The notes beneath the pieces were generated by a model. That model ran no database searches. It worked only from the letters and a program-made list of their open reading frames with translations, and had not been told where the DNA came from. The position numbers and the translations under genes are program-made. Below, piece after piece: positions 1-7,867 of a stretch of DNA of 40,287 nt (position 1 is the stretch's first letter; every line of letters starts with the position of its first letter). The stretch comes from JAGMES01 sp023128035 (lineage in GTDB: Bacteria; Bacillota; Halanaerobiia; DY22613), in contig DAOVRZ010000045.1 in assembly GCA_030627905.1 (NCBI GenBank), positions 1 through 40,287 on the forward strand, written 5' to 3'.

Positions 1-134
1 AAATGGTGCATTCTTTTTTAATAAAAATCTCAAAATACAAATTATAAATTTTAACAATTATGTAAAGATGAATTTTTCTGTTTTATTGATCGAATAATAT
101 TTTACTCGTTAGAGCTGTATCTAAATCTTACCTC

Positions 135-163
135 TTGACAAATAAGAAAACTTCGAATATAAT
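135..163 (+). promoter_or_regulatory. Consensus sigma-A promoter of helD
   Basis: A TTGACA at 135-140 and a TATAAT at 158-163 are separated by exactly 17 bp, a perfect match to the vegetative promoter consensus. It points at the HelD gene, with a leader of about 80 nt. Nothing else is recognisable in positions 1-134, which are AT-rich. Confidence 0.85.
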
Positions 164-190
164 TATTTATTGCTTGGAATAATGCAGACT

Positions 191-230
191 ATCTGGTTCA
201 AGAATTTTACTTCTGACCAGATATTTTTTT
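191..230 (+). terminator. Leader terminator/attenuator upstream of helD
   Basis: ATCTGGT (191-197) pairs with ACCAGAT (216-222), with further bulged pairing inside, and is followed by an ATTTTTTT tract at 223-230. This is the form of an intrinsic terminator, but it lies between the promoter and the HelD start. Transcripts from the 135-163 promoter must read through it, so conditional attenuation is likely. An ATG at 182 opens a short frame that runs through the hairpin into the HelD start, but it has no clear ribosome binding site. Confidence 0.7.
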
Positions 231-252
231 CTATCAACAAAGGAGGAAAACT

Positions 253-2613
253 ATGTTAAAAGACCATCCTGATTATCCAATTGAATTAACTAGATTAGAG
301 GAAACCCTTGAAGAAGTAAAAGAGGCTTATGATTTATATGCTATACGCCAACAACAACTAAAAGAGAAAGTAAATTACCTTCTAAGAAATTTTAAGCACA
401 ATCCAGATGAAGGAAGCCAAACTTATATTGACTTAATGACTGGCACTTCAACGATTAAACACTATGATGAAAAGATTCGAGGATTTAAAAATGCCAACGA
501 AAAGCCCTATTTTGCCAGGGTAGATTTTACTCCAAATAGTACCGATAAAGTAGAAAAATCCTATATCGGTAAAACTGGTCTCACCCGTGAATCTGACAAT
601 TATCCGTTAATCATCGACTGGCGTGCTCCCATAGCAAACTTATACTATGAAGGAAGATTGGGAGATGCTTCCTACTTAGTACTAGGTGACCGGGTTCACG
701 AAGAAACAATGATTAAAGGAGAGCTTTTGCTCAAACGCCAGTTTACGATTGAAAAGAGTGAATTAGAGGAAATTTTTGATATCGATATTACAACAACAGA
801 TCCATTACTTCAAAAAGCTCTTGGAGCAAATGCAGATAATCGATTAAAAGATATCGCATCTACGATCCAGTCAGAACAAAATAGAATCATCCGTGCTGAA
901 ATGGAAAATCCATTGATTGTTCAAGGAGTAGCTGGGAGTGGTAAAACTACCATCGCTCTCCATCGAATAGCTTATCTAATCTACACTTATGAAAAGTCAT
1001 TTGATCCTGATTCTTTTATGATAGTTGCTCCGAATAACCTTTTTCTAAACTACATTTCAGAAGTCTTACCAGAATTAGGTGTTGAACGGGTAAGACAAAC
1101 TACTTATATTGAGTTAATGTTAGAGCAATTAGGTAAAAAGGTTAAAGTTATTAATCCAAATTTGAAGTTAACCTCCTTTATTAACTCTAAATCCTGCCTT
1201 GATAAAGATGAGCATAAAATACTACGAGATACTTCAAAATTCAAAGGGTCTTTAACTTTCAAAAAAGTCATAGATAAGTACCTTAATGATATAGAAGAAA
1301 ACTTTACACCACGGGAAGATTTATCTCTAGACAATCATGTTATTATGCGAGCAAGTACGATTAGACGAATCTTTTTAACCGAATATAAACACTACCCAAT
1401 TTACAAACGTCTTGCCAAACTGAAAACAAAATTAAAAAAACTAGTCAAAAATAGTGTTCAAGATATGATCGAAAAAGAAAACCGAAAAGCCGATACAGCA
1501 GTTAATCTTTACTATACAGCCGCTGCCGAATCAGAAAGTGATCGACAAAAAATAATCAAAATGTTAGAAAAAAGAGATGAAACTATCCGCAGATGGGAAA
1601 AAATTTCCAATAAATTAGTTGACACTTATCTAAGTCAGGTACCCCAAATGGATCTGATAGAATATTACAGAAATATAATCACAGACCCTATAAATTTAGA
1701 AATTTACACTGGTGGATTTATTCCAGAAAAACTTTTGGCCTTTATTGCAAAACATTCTGCTGAAATTTTAGATAATGGTGAGATTGAATTTGAAGATTTA
1801 GCTCCATTAGTATATCTTAGAATCCGCTTATTTGGGTTTCAAGGCAAACGCCAACGATTAAGTCATGTAGTCATTGATGAAGCACAAGATTTTAGTCTCT
1901 TTCAGTTTTATATCCTAAAAATATTAAGCTCAACCAACTCATTTACGATTTTAGGGGATCTTTCTCAGGGAATTCACTCCTATCGTGCTATCAAAAACTG
2001 GGATGAAGTAATCAAATGGGTTTTCCCTAAAAGCTCTACAAACTATAAAACATTAGAACAGAGTTATCGAACAACAATAGAGATTATGAATCTCGCCAAT
2101 GAAGTAATTAAACACTATCAGAATGAAAAAACTATCTTTGCTAAACCAATTATCCGTCATGGCGAATTACCTTTTATACTCCCAAATCTCTCCCCTAACG
2201 AAATTGTAAACTATATATTAAAAGAAATCGAATTAAAAGGAAAAGAATTCGAATCCATCGCTATTATTTGTAAAACTATGGATGAATGTAAAAAACTTCA
2301 TAAACTTTTTCCTAAAAATATTAAGCCTAAACTTGTCACCGATGATATAGCAGAATATCAAAGCGGTATAATAATTCTGCCTTCTTATCTTGCTAAAGGT
2401 CTTGAATTTGACGTCGTCTTTATCATTACGTTAGAAGAAGAATATCATAATGAAGAACTTGACATCAAACTATTATATATAGCTATGACCCGTGCTCTGC
2501 ATCGTCTATATTTCTGCACGACACAAAATATATCACCTTTATTAGAAGATGCCAATCTAAATTTATATCAACTTATCTCACCAGAATTAGTGAAAGTCGA
2601 AATAATAACGTAG
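253..2613 (+). CDS. helD: HelD-like UvrD/Rep-family helicase (RNA polymerase recycling factor)
   Basis: A 786-aa superfamily 1 ATPase close in length to Bacillus HelD (YvgS). The first ~80 residues are charged and helical, as in the HelD arm that inserts into RNA polymerase. Walker A is GVAGSGKTT with the lysine at residue 231; Walker B is DEAQD at 542-546; a late superfamily 1 motif reads YIAMTRA near residue 745. Characterised homologues dislodge RNA polymerase from stalled or post-termination complexes, and some confer rifamycin tolerance; the role here is inferred from family. The ATG has an AAAGGAGG site just upstream. The last codons and the TAG stop lie inside the left palindrome of repeat A, so the C-terminal tail may have been altered by that repeat. 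Monocistronic: its own promoter and leader terminator precede it, and a terminator follows. Confidence 0.9.
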   Translation: MLKDHPDYPIELTRLEETLEEVKEAYDLYAIRQQQLKEKVNYLLRNFKHNPDEGSQTYIDLMTGTSTIKHYDEKIRGFKNANEKPYFARVDFTPNSTDKVEKSYIGKTGLTRESDNYPLIIDWRAPIANLYYEGRLGDASYLVLGDRVHEETMIKGELLLKRQFTIEKSELEEIFDIDITTTDPLLQKALGANADNRLKDIASTIQSEQNRIIRAEMENPLIVQGVAGSGKTTIALHRIAYLIYTYEKSFDPDSFMIVAPNNLFLNYISEVLPELGVERVRQTTYIELMLEQLGKKVKVINPNLKLTSFINSKSCLDKDEHKILRDTSKFKGSLTFKKVIDKYLNDIEENFTPREDLSLDNHVIMRASTIRRIFLTEYKHYPIYKRLAKLKTKLKKLVKNSVQDMIEKENRKADTAVNLYYTAAAESESDRQKIIKMLEKRDETIRRWEKISNKLVDTYLSQVPQMDLIEYYRNIITDPINLEIYTGGFIPEKLLAFIAKHSAEILDNGEIEFEDLAPLVYLRIRLFGFQGKRQRLSHVVIDEAQDFSLFQFYILKILSSTNSFTILGDLSQGIHSYRAIKNWDEVIKWVFPKSSTNYKTLEQSYRTTIEIMNLANEVIKHYQNEKTIFAKPIIRHGELPFILPNLSPNEIVNYILKEIELKGKEFESIAIICKTMDECKKLHKLFPKNIKPKLVTDDIAEYQSGIIILPSYLAKGLEFDVVFIITLEEEYHNEELDIKLLYIAMTRALHRLYFCTTQNISPLLEDANLNLYQLISPELVKVEIIT

Positions 2614-2719
2614 TTATTATTTCTTAAGTTTAACGACTTCAGAAGGAGTTTTGAAATTATTCTAATCTTCTACCCACACCTATAAGAAGAGGAACTTCGC
2701 CTTCTGAAATGTCGTTAAA
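2596..2719 (+). repeat. Dispersed repeat, copy A
   Basis: Terminal inverted repeats TTTAACGACTTCAGAAGG (from 2629) and the complement of CCTTCTGAAATGTCGTTAAA (to 2719) enclose a short hairpin-rich core. A flanking palindrome, GAAATAATAAC-GTA-GTTATTATTTC, begins at 2600. Copy D at 30141-30308 has the same architecture in reverse, including the flanking palindrome. There is no coding capacity, so it is MITE-like. It overlaps the HelD stop codon. Confidence 0.8.
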
Positions 2720-2720
2720 T

Positions 2721-2770
2721 AAAAAATAGACCGTCTAAAGCCTTAAATTCAGGATTTATAGACGGTCTTT
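2721..2770. terminator. Bidirectional intrinsic terminator
   Basis: AGACCGTCTA (2728-2737) pairs with TAGACGGTCT (2759-2768). Runs of A on the left and T on the right give a T-tract on both strands. It serves the convergent HelD and S9 peptidase genes. Confidence 0.85.
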
Positions 2771-2803
2771 AATGATTCTTTCTAGTTTTTACAAGAAGAG
2801 TAT

Positions 2804-4804
2804 TTATAAATATTGATCAAACCATCCAGCGATCTGTTTTAATCGTTCAACTCTTAATTCTGGTTTTCCGTTTCGGGACAGATTGTGATTTGACCCTGGA
2901 AAGATAGATAAACGAACAGTTTTTCGTAAAAATTTCAAATGAATGAAAAGTTGCTCTGCCTGTTCTACTGGACAACGATAATCATGTTCGCCATGAATTA
3001 TCAGTAGAGGAGTATCTATCATTTCAACGTAAGTGATAGGAGAAATACATGTAAGCTCTTTTTGGTCTTTTACAAAATTTAAATTGTGCTCATTCTCTGC
3101 AAAAAAGTATCCGATATCACTTACCCCTGTGAAACTATTCCAATTAGATATACTCCGTTGGGTCACAGCCGCTTTAAATCTGTTAGTGTGACCAATGATC
3201 CAATTAGTCATAAAACCACCATAGCTCCCCCCTATAACCCCTACACGAGCTTTATCAACCCAATCCCATTTTTCAACATAATCAACAAAAGCCATTAAGT
3301 CCTCATAATCTTTTCCACCATAGTCACCAATAACACCGTTGGCAAATTTTTGTCCATAACCTTGACTTCCACGTGGATTACAATATATTACACCATATCC
3401 GTGAGCAGCCAACAGTTGAAACTCATGGAAGAAAGAATTAGAGTACATAGCATGAGGTCCTCCGTGGATTTCAAGAACCGTAGGATAAACTTTTCCTTCT
3501 TCAAAATCAACAGGTTTTATATACCAACCCAGAATCTCCCAATCATCTGCCCCAGTAAAAGTAACTTCCTCAGGTTGAGCAAGTACTAATTCTTCAAGAA
3601 GTTCCTTATTGATTTGAGTCAACTGCTTCTCAGTTTTAGTTATTAGATCAAAAATAGCCAAATCTCCTGGTATTAGAGAATCAGTATAAGCAAAAGCAAT
3701 TTTTATCCGGTCCACATCCATACTAAATCCAAAAATTTGCCTTTCTCCACCGACTACTTTCTCAATAGAACCATCCAGACCAATAGAATAGATTGCAGAA
3801 TTACCGTAAGCAGAAACTACTGAGTAAACGAACTGTCCATCAAAAGACCATTGAGGGCCAGGAATAGTGCCTCCTGCTCTTAGATCACTCATGCAATAAT
3901 CTCCAATAGTGAGTTCCTGATCTACTGCTAATCTTTTTAAAGTACCATCTGTCAGATCACTAATCCAGATTTGATTTAATGTTGCAAATTTATGCTCATG
4001 TCTGTTACCATAAAAAGCAATCTTGCTGCCATCTGGCGACCATGTAAGCGAACCTCCCATAAATCCCTCTGATATAATATTCTCTATTTTTTTGGTTGAA
4101 AGATCTAAAATCTGAATTTGAATCTCTCCAGGTTTATAGTCAGGATCATCAATCTCACTAACTAAAGCAAGTTTTTTTCCATCTGGAGACCAAGTCGCAC
4201 TAAAATAATTACGTTCTTCTGTTGTAACCTGTACGGGATCTCCACCATCTAAACCAACTATCCATACATGAGATTTTTTTTCTGTTAAAAAGCCCCTACC
4301 ATCTGCTTTATAAGAAAGATTATCGATCACCTTTACTTTCCTTGCAGATTCTTTTCTCTCTTTCTCTTTTTCTGCATCTGTCTTTTCCCTTAAAAGAGTC
4401 TCCATTTCATCAGTCTGAGCTACTTCAGAAAATAAAGCAATCCTCTTACCGTCAGGAGCCCAATCAAATTTTATAACTCCATTGTGTAATTGAGTCAACT
4501 GTTTTGCTTCACCGCCATGACGATTAATTAACCAGATTTGACGTTCTCCACTTCGATTAGAAATGAATGCTAGTTGATTTCCTAACGGAGCCCAACGAGT
4601 CATTGAATCCACCTTTGTCGTATTAGTTAACTGAACTTGTTTACCTTCCTCATTTACTAAAAAGATCTGTGACTGATAATCTTTCTCTTCATTTACTGTT
4701 GTTAAAGTAAAAGCCACTTCATTTCCCGCTGGTGAAATTTGCGGATCAGAGACAAATTTCATCAAATATAAATCCTCAGCATTTATCTTGCGTTTTTTAT
4801 TCAT
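2804..4804 (-). CDS. S9-family prolyl oligopeptidase / acylaminoacyl-peptidase
   Basis: A 666-aa serine peptidase with a long N-terminal beta-propeller built of PD40/WD40-like repeats (several 'WSPDGKK' type motifs, residues ~30-390) and a C-terminal alpha/beta-hydrolase. The catalytic triad is visible: Ser527 in GGSYGGF, Asp608 in GEHDYRCP and His640 in GSNHN. The family cleaves short peptides or acylated N-termini. No signal peptide is present, so it is cytoplasmic. I chose the ATG at 4804, which has GGAGG 8 nt upstream; an in-frame ATG at 4819 overlaps that site. It stands alone between a terminator and the divergent MATE gene. Confidence 0.93.
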   Translation of the reverse strand: MNKKRKINAEDLYLMKFVSDPQISPAGNEVAFTLTTVNEEKDYQSQIFLVNEEGKQVQLTNTTKVDSMTRWAPLGNQLAFISNRSGERQIWLINRHGGEAKQLTQLHNGVIKFDWAPDGKRIALFSEVAQTDEMETLLREKTDAEKEKERKESARKVKVIDNLSYKADGRGFLTEKKSHVWIVGLDGGDPVQVTTEERNYFSATWSPDGKKLALVSEIDDPDYKPGEIQIQILDLSTKKIENIISEGFMGGSLTWSPDGSKIAFYGNRHEHKFATLNQIWISDLTDGTLKRLAVDQELTIGDYCMSDLRAGGTIPGPQWSFDGQFVYSVVSAYGNSAIYSIGLDGSIEKVVGGERQIFGFSMDVDRIKIAFAYTDSLIPGDLAIFDLITKTEKQLTQINKELLEELVLAQPEEVTFTGADDWEILGWYIKPVDFEEGKVYPTVLEIHGGPHAMYSNSFFHEFQLLAAHGYGVIYCNPRGSQGYGQKFANGVIGDYGGKDYEDLMAFVDYVEKWDWVDKARVGVIGGSYGGFMTNWIIGHTNRFKAAVTQRSISNWNSFTGVSDIGYFFAENEHNLNFVKDQKELTCISPITYVEMIDTPLLIIHGEHDYRCPVEQAEQLFIHLKFLRKTVRLSIFPGSNHNLSRNGKPELRVERLKQIAGWFDQYL

Positions 4805-5000
4805 ATTTTCCGCCTCCATAGAAATATTCTCTAGTATTTAATTCGTGTTATAGAAATAAAAATCCTTGTCCTTTTTTCAAAAAAATAATTCAGAATTATA
4901 AATCTTTTAGCTTCCTCAAAAATAATTTATAAATAAAGAAGGATATTTATTTCGGAATGTGAAATCAGTAGAGAGGAATTTAGAAAGAAGGTGATCGTGA

Positions 5001-6392
5001 ATGAATCAATCAACAGAAAATGTTATTGAAGAACAAGTAATCTCTCATAGTCAGATCAGGCGAAATATTCTCAAACTTGCCTGGCCAATTATTGTGGAGA
5101 TGGGTTTGATAACTCTTGTTGAGATTGCAGATATGATAATGGTTGGAAAATTGGGAGTAAATTCTTTAAACGCTATCGGATTAACCATACAACCTTTAAT
5201 GTTATGGTTGATTATTTTTAATGGTCTTAGTGTAGGTACTACTGCTCTAGTTGCGCGTTTTATTGGTGAACGAAATGGTAAATTAGCAAATAGAACCTTT
5301 CAACAATCACTTTTGGGTGGAATCTTTTTAGCTTTCATATTAAGCATCCTGCTTTATTTTGTAGCGCCAACAATCCTCTTTTTAATGAATGCAAAGACAG
5401 AAAAAATTGTCCAGTTAGGAACTGGATATATACGCTGGCTCATACCAGGGCTTTTTTTTCAATGTCAGTTTATAATAATCTCCTCCGCGTTACGTGGAGC
5501 AGGTGATACAAAAACGCCTATGTTTGCAAATGTGCTAATAAATATTTTAAATGTTACTGGAAATTATCTCTTTATCTATGGAATCGGAATCTTTCCACAA
5601 CTAGGAGTTTATGGAGCAGCCTTAGCATCCACTATTGCTAGAATAACTGGTTTTACAGTTCTCATGATTCTTCTTCAAAAAAACCGTTCAATTTTAAAAA
5701 TCGAGTGGAGTAAATTATTAAAAGTTGATTGGCCAATCCTAAAAAGAATAATACGGATTGGCGCACCTGCAGCTGGCGAGCAGGCAGCTTTAAGAATCGG
5801 TCAAACTCTCTTTGCAAGGGTAGTCAGTTCTCTAGGTACTGTCGCTTTTGCTGCTCATACTTCTTCGATCAATGCAGAATCCATCTCCTATTTGCCAGGG
5901 TGGGGATTTTCAGTAGCAGCAACTACTATAGTCGGACAAAAATTAGGAGAAGGTAAGCCTAAAGAAGCTGAAACCAGTGGAATTGTCTCTATGAAGTTTG
6001 GAATCGCGATCATGGCTTTCATGGGTATTATATTTTTGATCTTTCCAGAATATTTAATGCGTCTTTATACAGATATGTCAGATCCAAACGCTCAAGAATT
6101 CATTCGTTTGGGAGCTAGGAATCTTAGAATTGTTGCTATTGCACAGATTCCAATGGCAACACAATTTGTTCTTGCTGGAGCTCTAAGAGGTGCAGGATAT
6201 ACAAAACCTGTTCTTTATAGTACCGTTGCTGGTGTATGGATTGGACGTTTACTCTTTTCATATATTTTCATCTTCCATTTAGGTTGGGGATTAATTGGAG
6301 CCTGGATAGCGATGAATATTGATTGGTTTGTGAGAAGTAGTTATGTCATTTTCCTTTGGAAGAAAGGTGAATGGAAAAATGTTAAAGTATGA
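5001..6392 (+). CDS. MATE-family multidrug/sodium antiporter
   Basis: A 463-aa polytopic membrane protein with about 12 hydrophobic segments arranged as two homologous halves, each typical of MatE. Characteristic stretches include the N-terminal LAWPIIVEMGL, the SSALRGAGDTKTPM loop near residue 165 and its counterpart LAGALRGAGYTKP near residue 395. MATE proteins export drugs or metabolites using Na+ or H+ gradients; the substrate cannot be read from sequence. An AAGGTGAT ribosome binding site precedes the ATG. An 8-bp stem (ACTATCTT/AAGATAGT) lies between it and the ferritin gene, which may be cotranscribed. Confidence 0.92.
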   Translation: MNQSTENVIEEQVISHSQIRRNILKLAWPIIVEMGLITLVEIADMIMVGKLGVNSLNAIGLTIQPLMLWLIIFNGLSVGTTALVARFIGERNGKLANRTFQQSLLGGIFLAFILSILLYFVAPTILFLMNAKTEKIVQLGTGYIRWLIPGLFFQCQFIIISSALRGAGDTKTPMFANVLINILNVTGNYLFIYGIGIFPQLGVYGAALASTIARITGFTVLMILLQKNRSILKIEWSKLLKVDWPILKRIIRIGAPAAGEQAALRIGQTLFARVVSSLGTVAFAAHTSSINAESISYLPGWGFSVAATTIVGQKLGEGKPKEAETSGIVSMKFGIAIMAFMGIIFLIFPEYLMRLYTDMSDPNAQEFIRLGARNLRIVAIAQIPMATQFVLAGALRGAGYTKPVLYSTVAGVWIGRLLFSYIFIFHLGWGLIGAWIAMNIDWFVRSSYVIFLWKKGEWKNVKV

Positions 6393-6475
6393 TATTTAAA
6401 ACTATCTTTTTCTATAATAAATTTTTCTAAGATAGTGAAAACTAGTTTCAGAAGCTTAAACAAAGAAGGAAACTT

Positions 6476-6994
6476 ATGTTAAAAGAAAACATCCAAGATG
6501 CTTTAAATAAGCAGATCAATGCTGAATTTTACTCTTCTTACTTATACCTCTCCATGTCAACATATTTTGAATCAACTAATTTGAGTGGATTTGCGAATTG
6601 GATGAGGATACAAGCTCAAGAAGAATTAACTCATGCAATTAAGATTTATGATTTTGTAAATGAACCTGGTGGAAAAGTAACCCTCACAGCTATTGAGACT
6701 CCCCAAACCGATTGGGCTACTTCACTGGCTGCTTTTGAAGATGCTTATCAACATGAACAAAAAATTACTGGATGGATCAATGATCTAGTCGATCTAGCAG
6801 TAAATGAAAGAGATCATGCTACAAATAATTTTCTAAAGTGGTTTGTCGATGAACAAGTCGAAGAAGAAGCGTCAGCTGAAGGGGTACTTCAAAAACTTAA
6901 GCTTATTGGTGATTCTGGTAGTGGATTATTTATGATGGATCACGAACTAGGCCAGCGCGTCTTCACTCCTGATTCAAGCCAGAGCAATGGATGA
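6476..6994 (+). CDS. ftn: Non-heme ferritin
   Basis: A 172-aa four-helix ferritin of normal length. The ferroxidase ligands are all in place: Glu17, Glu50, His53, Glu94 and the Glu126-Gln127 pair. Ferritin assembles into a 24-subunit cytoplasmic shell that oxidises and stores iron, protecting anaerobes against iron-driven oxidative damage. An AAGAAGGA ribosome binding site lies 8 nt before the ATG. A strong terminator follows directly. I see no obvious Fur or PerR box in the 83-nt gap upstream. Confidence 0.95.
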   Translation: MLKENIQDALNKQINAEFYSSYLYLSMSTYFESTNLSGFANWMRIQAQEELTHAIKIYDFVNEPGGKVTLTAIETPQTDWATSLAAFEDAYQHEQKITGWINDLVDLAVNERDHATNNFLKWFVDEQVEEEASAEGVLQKLKLIGDSGSGLFMMDHELGQRVFTPDSSQSNG

Positions 6995-7013
6995 AATTAG
7001 TTAAATTTATTTT

Positions 7014-7054
7014 ACAGCAAAAATCCCAGATCAATAGATCTGGGATTTTGCTGT
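7014..7054 (+). terminator. Intrinsic terminator of ferritin gene
   Basis: A long stem formed by ACAGCAAAAATCCCAGATC and GATCTGGGATTTTGCTGT (minor bulge) around an AATA loop. It ends the ferritin transcript. Confidence 0.85.
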
Positions 7055-7083
7055 AATACAAGTTTTGGGGGGTATAAAATTTT

Positions 7084-7161
7084 TTATTTCTTATTGATTC
7101 TTTTCATAATCCTTACTTGTTCTCTTATGTACTCTTTATTTAAACTATGCAGTTCAAACAT
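7084..7161 (-). CDS. Tiny ORF c (25 aa), unknown
   Basis: The frame encodes a charged, basic 25-residue peptide beginning MFELHSLNKEYIREQ. AAGGAG lies about 10 nt before the ATG. It is the last of three tiny frames in the same direction and resembles ORF b (M-x-x-L ... EY-x-R-x-Q), which suggests duplication. No function is recognised. It could be a real small protein or a by-product of a decayed region. Confidence 0.35.
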   Translation of the reverse strand: MFELHSLNKEYIREQVRIMKRINKK

Positions 7162-7200
7162 AGTAAACAGCTCCTTCAACTTTTTTCGGTTAAACTAAAC

Positions 7201-7272
7201 TTACCAACGCTGTTGGGACTTTTTAATTTTGTTCTGTCCCCTTTTGTACTCTGTTTGCAGATCTAACATCAT
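7201..7272 (-). CDS. Tiny ORF b (23 aa), unknown
   Basis: A 23-residue basic peptide beginning MMLDLQTEYKRGQNK, with an excellent AAAGGAGGAG site 5 nt before the first of two ATG codons. It shares the pattern EY-x-R-x-Q with ORF c at both protein and DNA level. Function unknown. The strong initiation site is the main reason to list it. Confidence 0.4.
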   Translation of the reverse strand: MMLDLQTEYKRGQNKIKKSQQRW

Positions 7273-7334
7273 AATAACTCCTCCTTTATACTTTTGATGT
7301 AGACCCACTACTCAATTTCAATCTACTTTGGGCA

Positions 7335-7427
7335 TTACCGTTTTGCTTTTCGAGCTCTTCTCATTTCCTCCACTTCACTTTTCTTTTCCTGCAAAATCAC
7401 TTTTACTAGTTCATGATCGAGTAACAT
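7335..7427 (-). CDS. Tiny ORF a (30 aa), unknown
   Basis: A 30-residue, strongly charged, probably helical peptide (starts MLLDHELVKVILQEKK; ends in an Arg/Lys-rich tail). AGGAGGTG, nearly the full anti-Shine-Dalgarno complement, lies 8 nt before the ATG. It is first in the row a-b-c, about 125 nt downstream of the expected start of the 7559-7587 promoter. Function unknown. Confidence 0.4.
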   Translation of the reverse strand: MLLDHELVKVILQEKKSEVEEMRRARKAKR

Positions 7428-7606
7428 CTCCCAATCACCTCCTGAAGTGTAGGTTTACTTTTGTATAAATTCTGAATATACTCACCATCTATATAATCGC
7501 CCTTTAAAATGTTAAATAGGCGTTACATTTCCTTATATTTCTTTTCTCTTACATCCTCATTATAGTCATTTCTATCTATCCTGTCAACCCCATTTTTTAA
7601 AAAACT
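7406..7606 (-). pseudogene. Possible remnant of a small gene
   Basis: One minus-strand frame stays open over this stretch except for a single TAA at 7523-7525. The translation after that stop looks protein-like (for example KGDYIDGEYIQNLYKSKPT). Replacing the stop with CAA would join the halves as KEM-Q-RLF. No convincing start codon is visible, and the frame overlaps both the consensus promoter and the ribosome binding site of ORF a. It may be a decayed gene or chance. Confidence 0.25.
7559..7587 (-). promoter_or_regulatory. Consensus sigma-A promoter of the tiny-ORF cluster
   Basis: On the minus strand TTGACA (7587-7582) and TATAAT (7564-7559) are separated by exactly 17 bp. The predicted transcript would carry a leader of roughly 125 nt, then ORFs a, b and c. 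No larger gene lies downstream before the ferritin terminator. The rest of this gap (7607-7723) shows nothing recognisable. Confidence 0.7.
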
Positions 7607-7723
7607 TTAAGATATTTAATTTACGAATTAATATGATTAATTTTAATCTTCCAAAATTTCTGAAAAATCAATTTATGTTCTTAAATATTCTGATAATTAC
7701 TACATCTTTCGCGCCTATGTATC

Positions 7724-7768
7724 AAAAAAACCTCACTTCCCACAAAATAATACATGGTCAGTAAGGTT
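7724..7768 (-). terminator. Intrinsic terminator after the TIGR01212 gene
   Basis: On the minus strand AACCTTACT pairs with AGTGAGGTT (one mismatch as G-T) and is followed by seven T. It would end transcripts from the radical SAM gene after repeat B. Confidence 0.6.
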
Positions 7769-7796
7769 ATGATTTATAGTCGAGATATGAACTCCC

Positions 7797-7867
7797 GCTG
7801 AATTTTTAAAATTATTGTAAGACTTTCACCCCCACCTAAAGAGAAGGGGTTTCTGAAATGTCGTTAT
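7797..7867 (+). repeat. Dispersed repeat, copy B (partial)
   Basis: The core (GAATTTTTAAAATTATTGTAAG, matching copy D as GAATTTTGAAATTATTGTAAG) and the right end (TTTCTGAAATGTCGTTATA) match copies A and D, with a CCCC/GGGG hairpin between. The left terminal repeat is missing. The right end supplies the TAA stop of the adjacent radical SAM gene at 7864-7866. Confidence 0.65.

Noticed and set aside
2596..2719. CRISPR-like repeat unit
   Set aside because: The copies are isolated, in both orientations and kilobases apart, with terminal inverted repeats; no regularly spaced array exists in the window.
6393..6475. Metal-regulator operator upstream of ferritin
   Set aside because: The only symmetry is an 8-bp stem around a TATAAT-like stretch with a 20-nt loop; it does not resemble Fur or PerR boxes.
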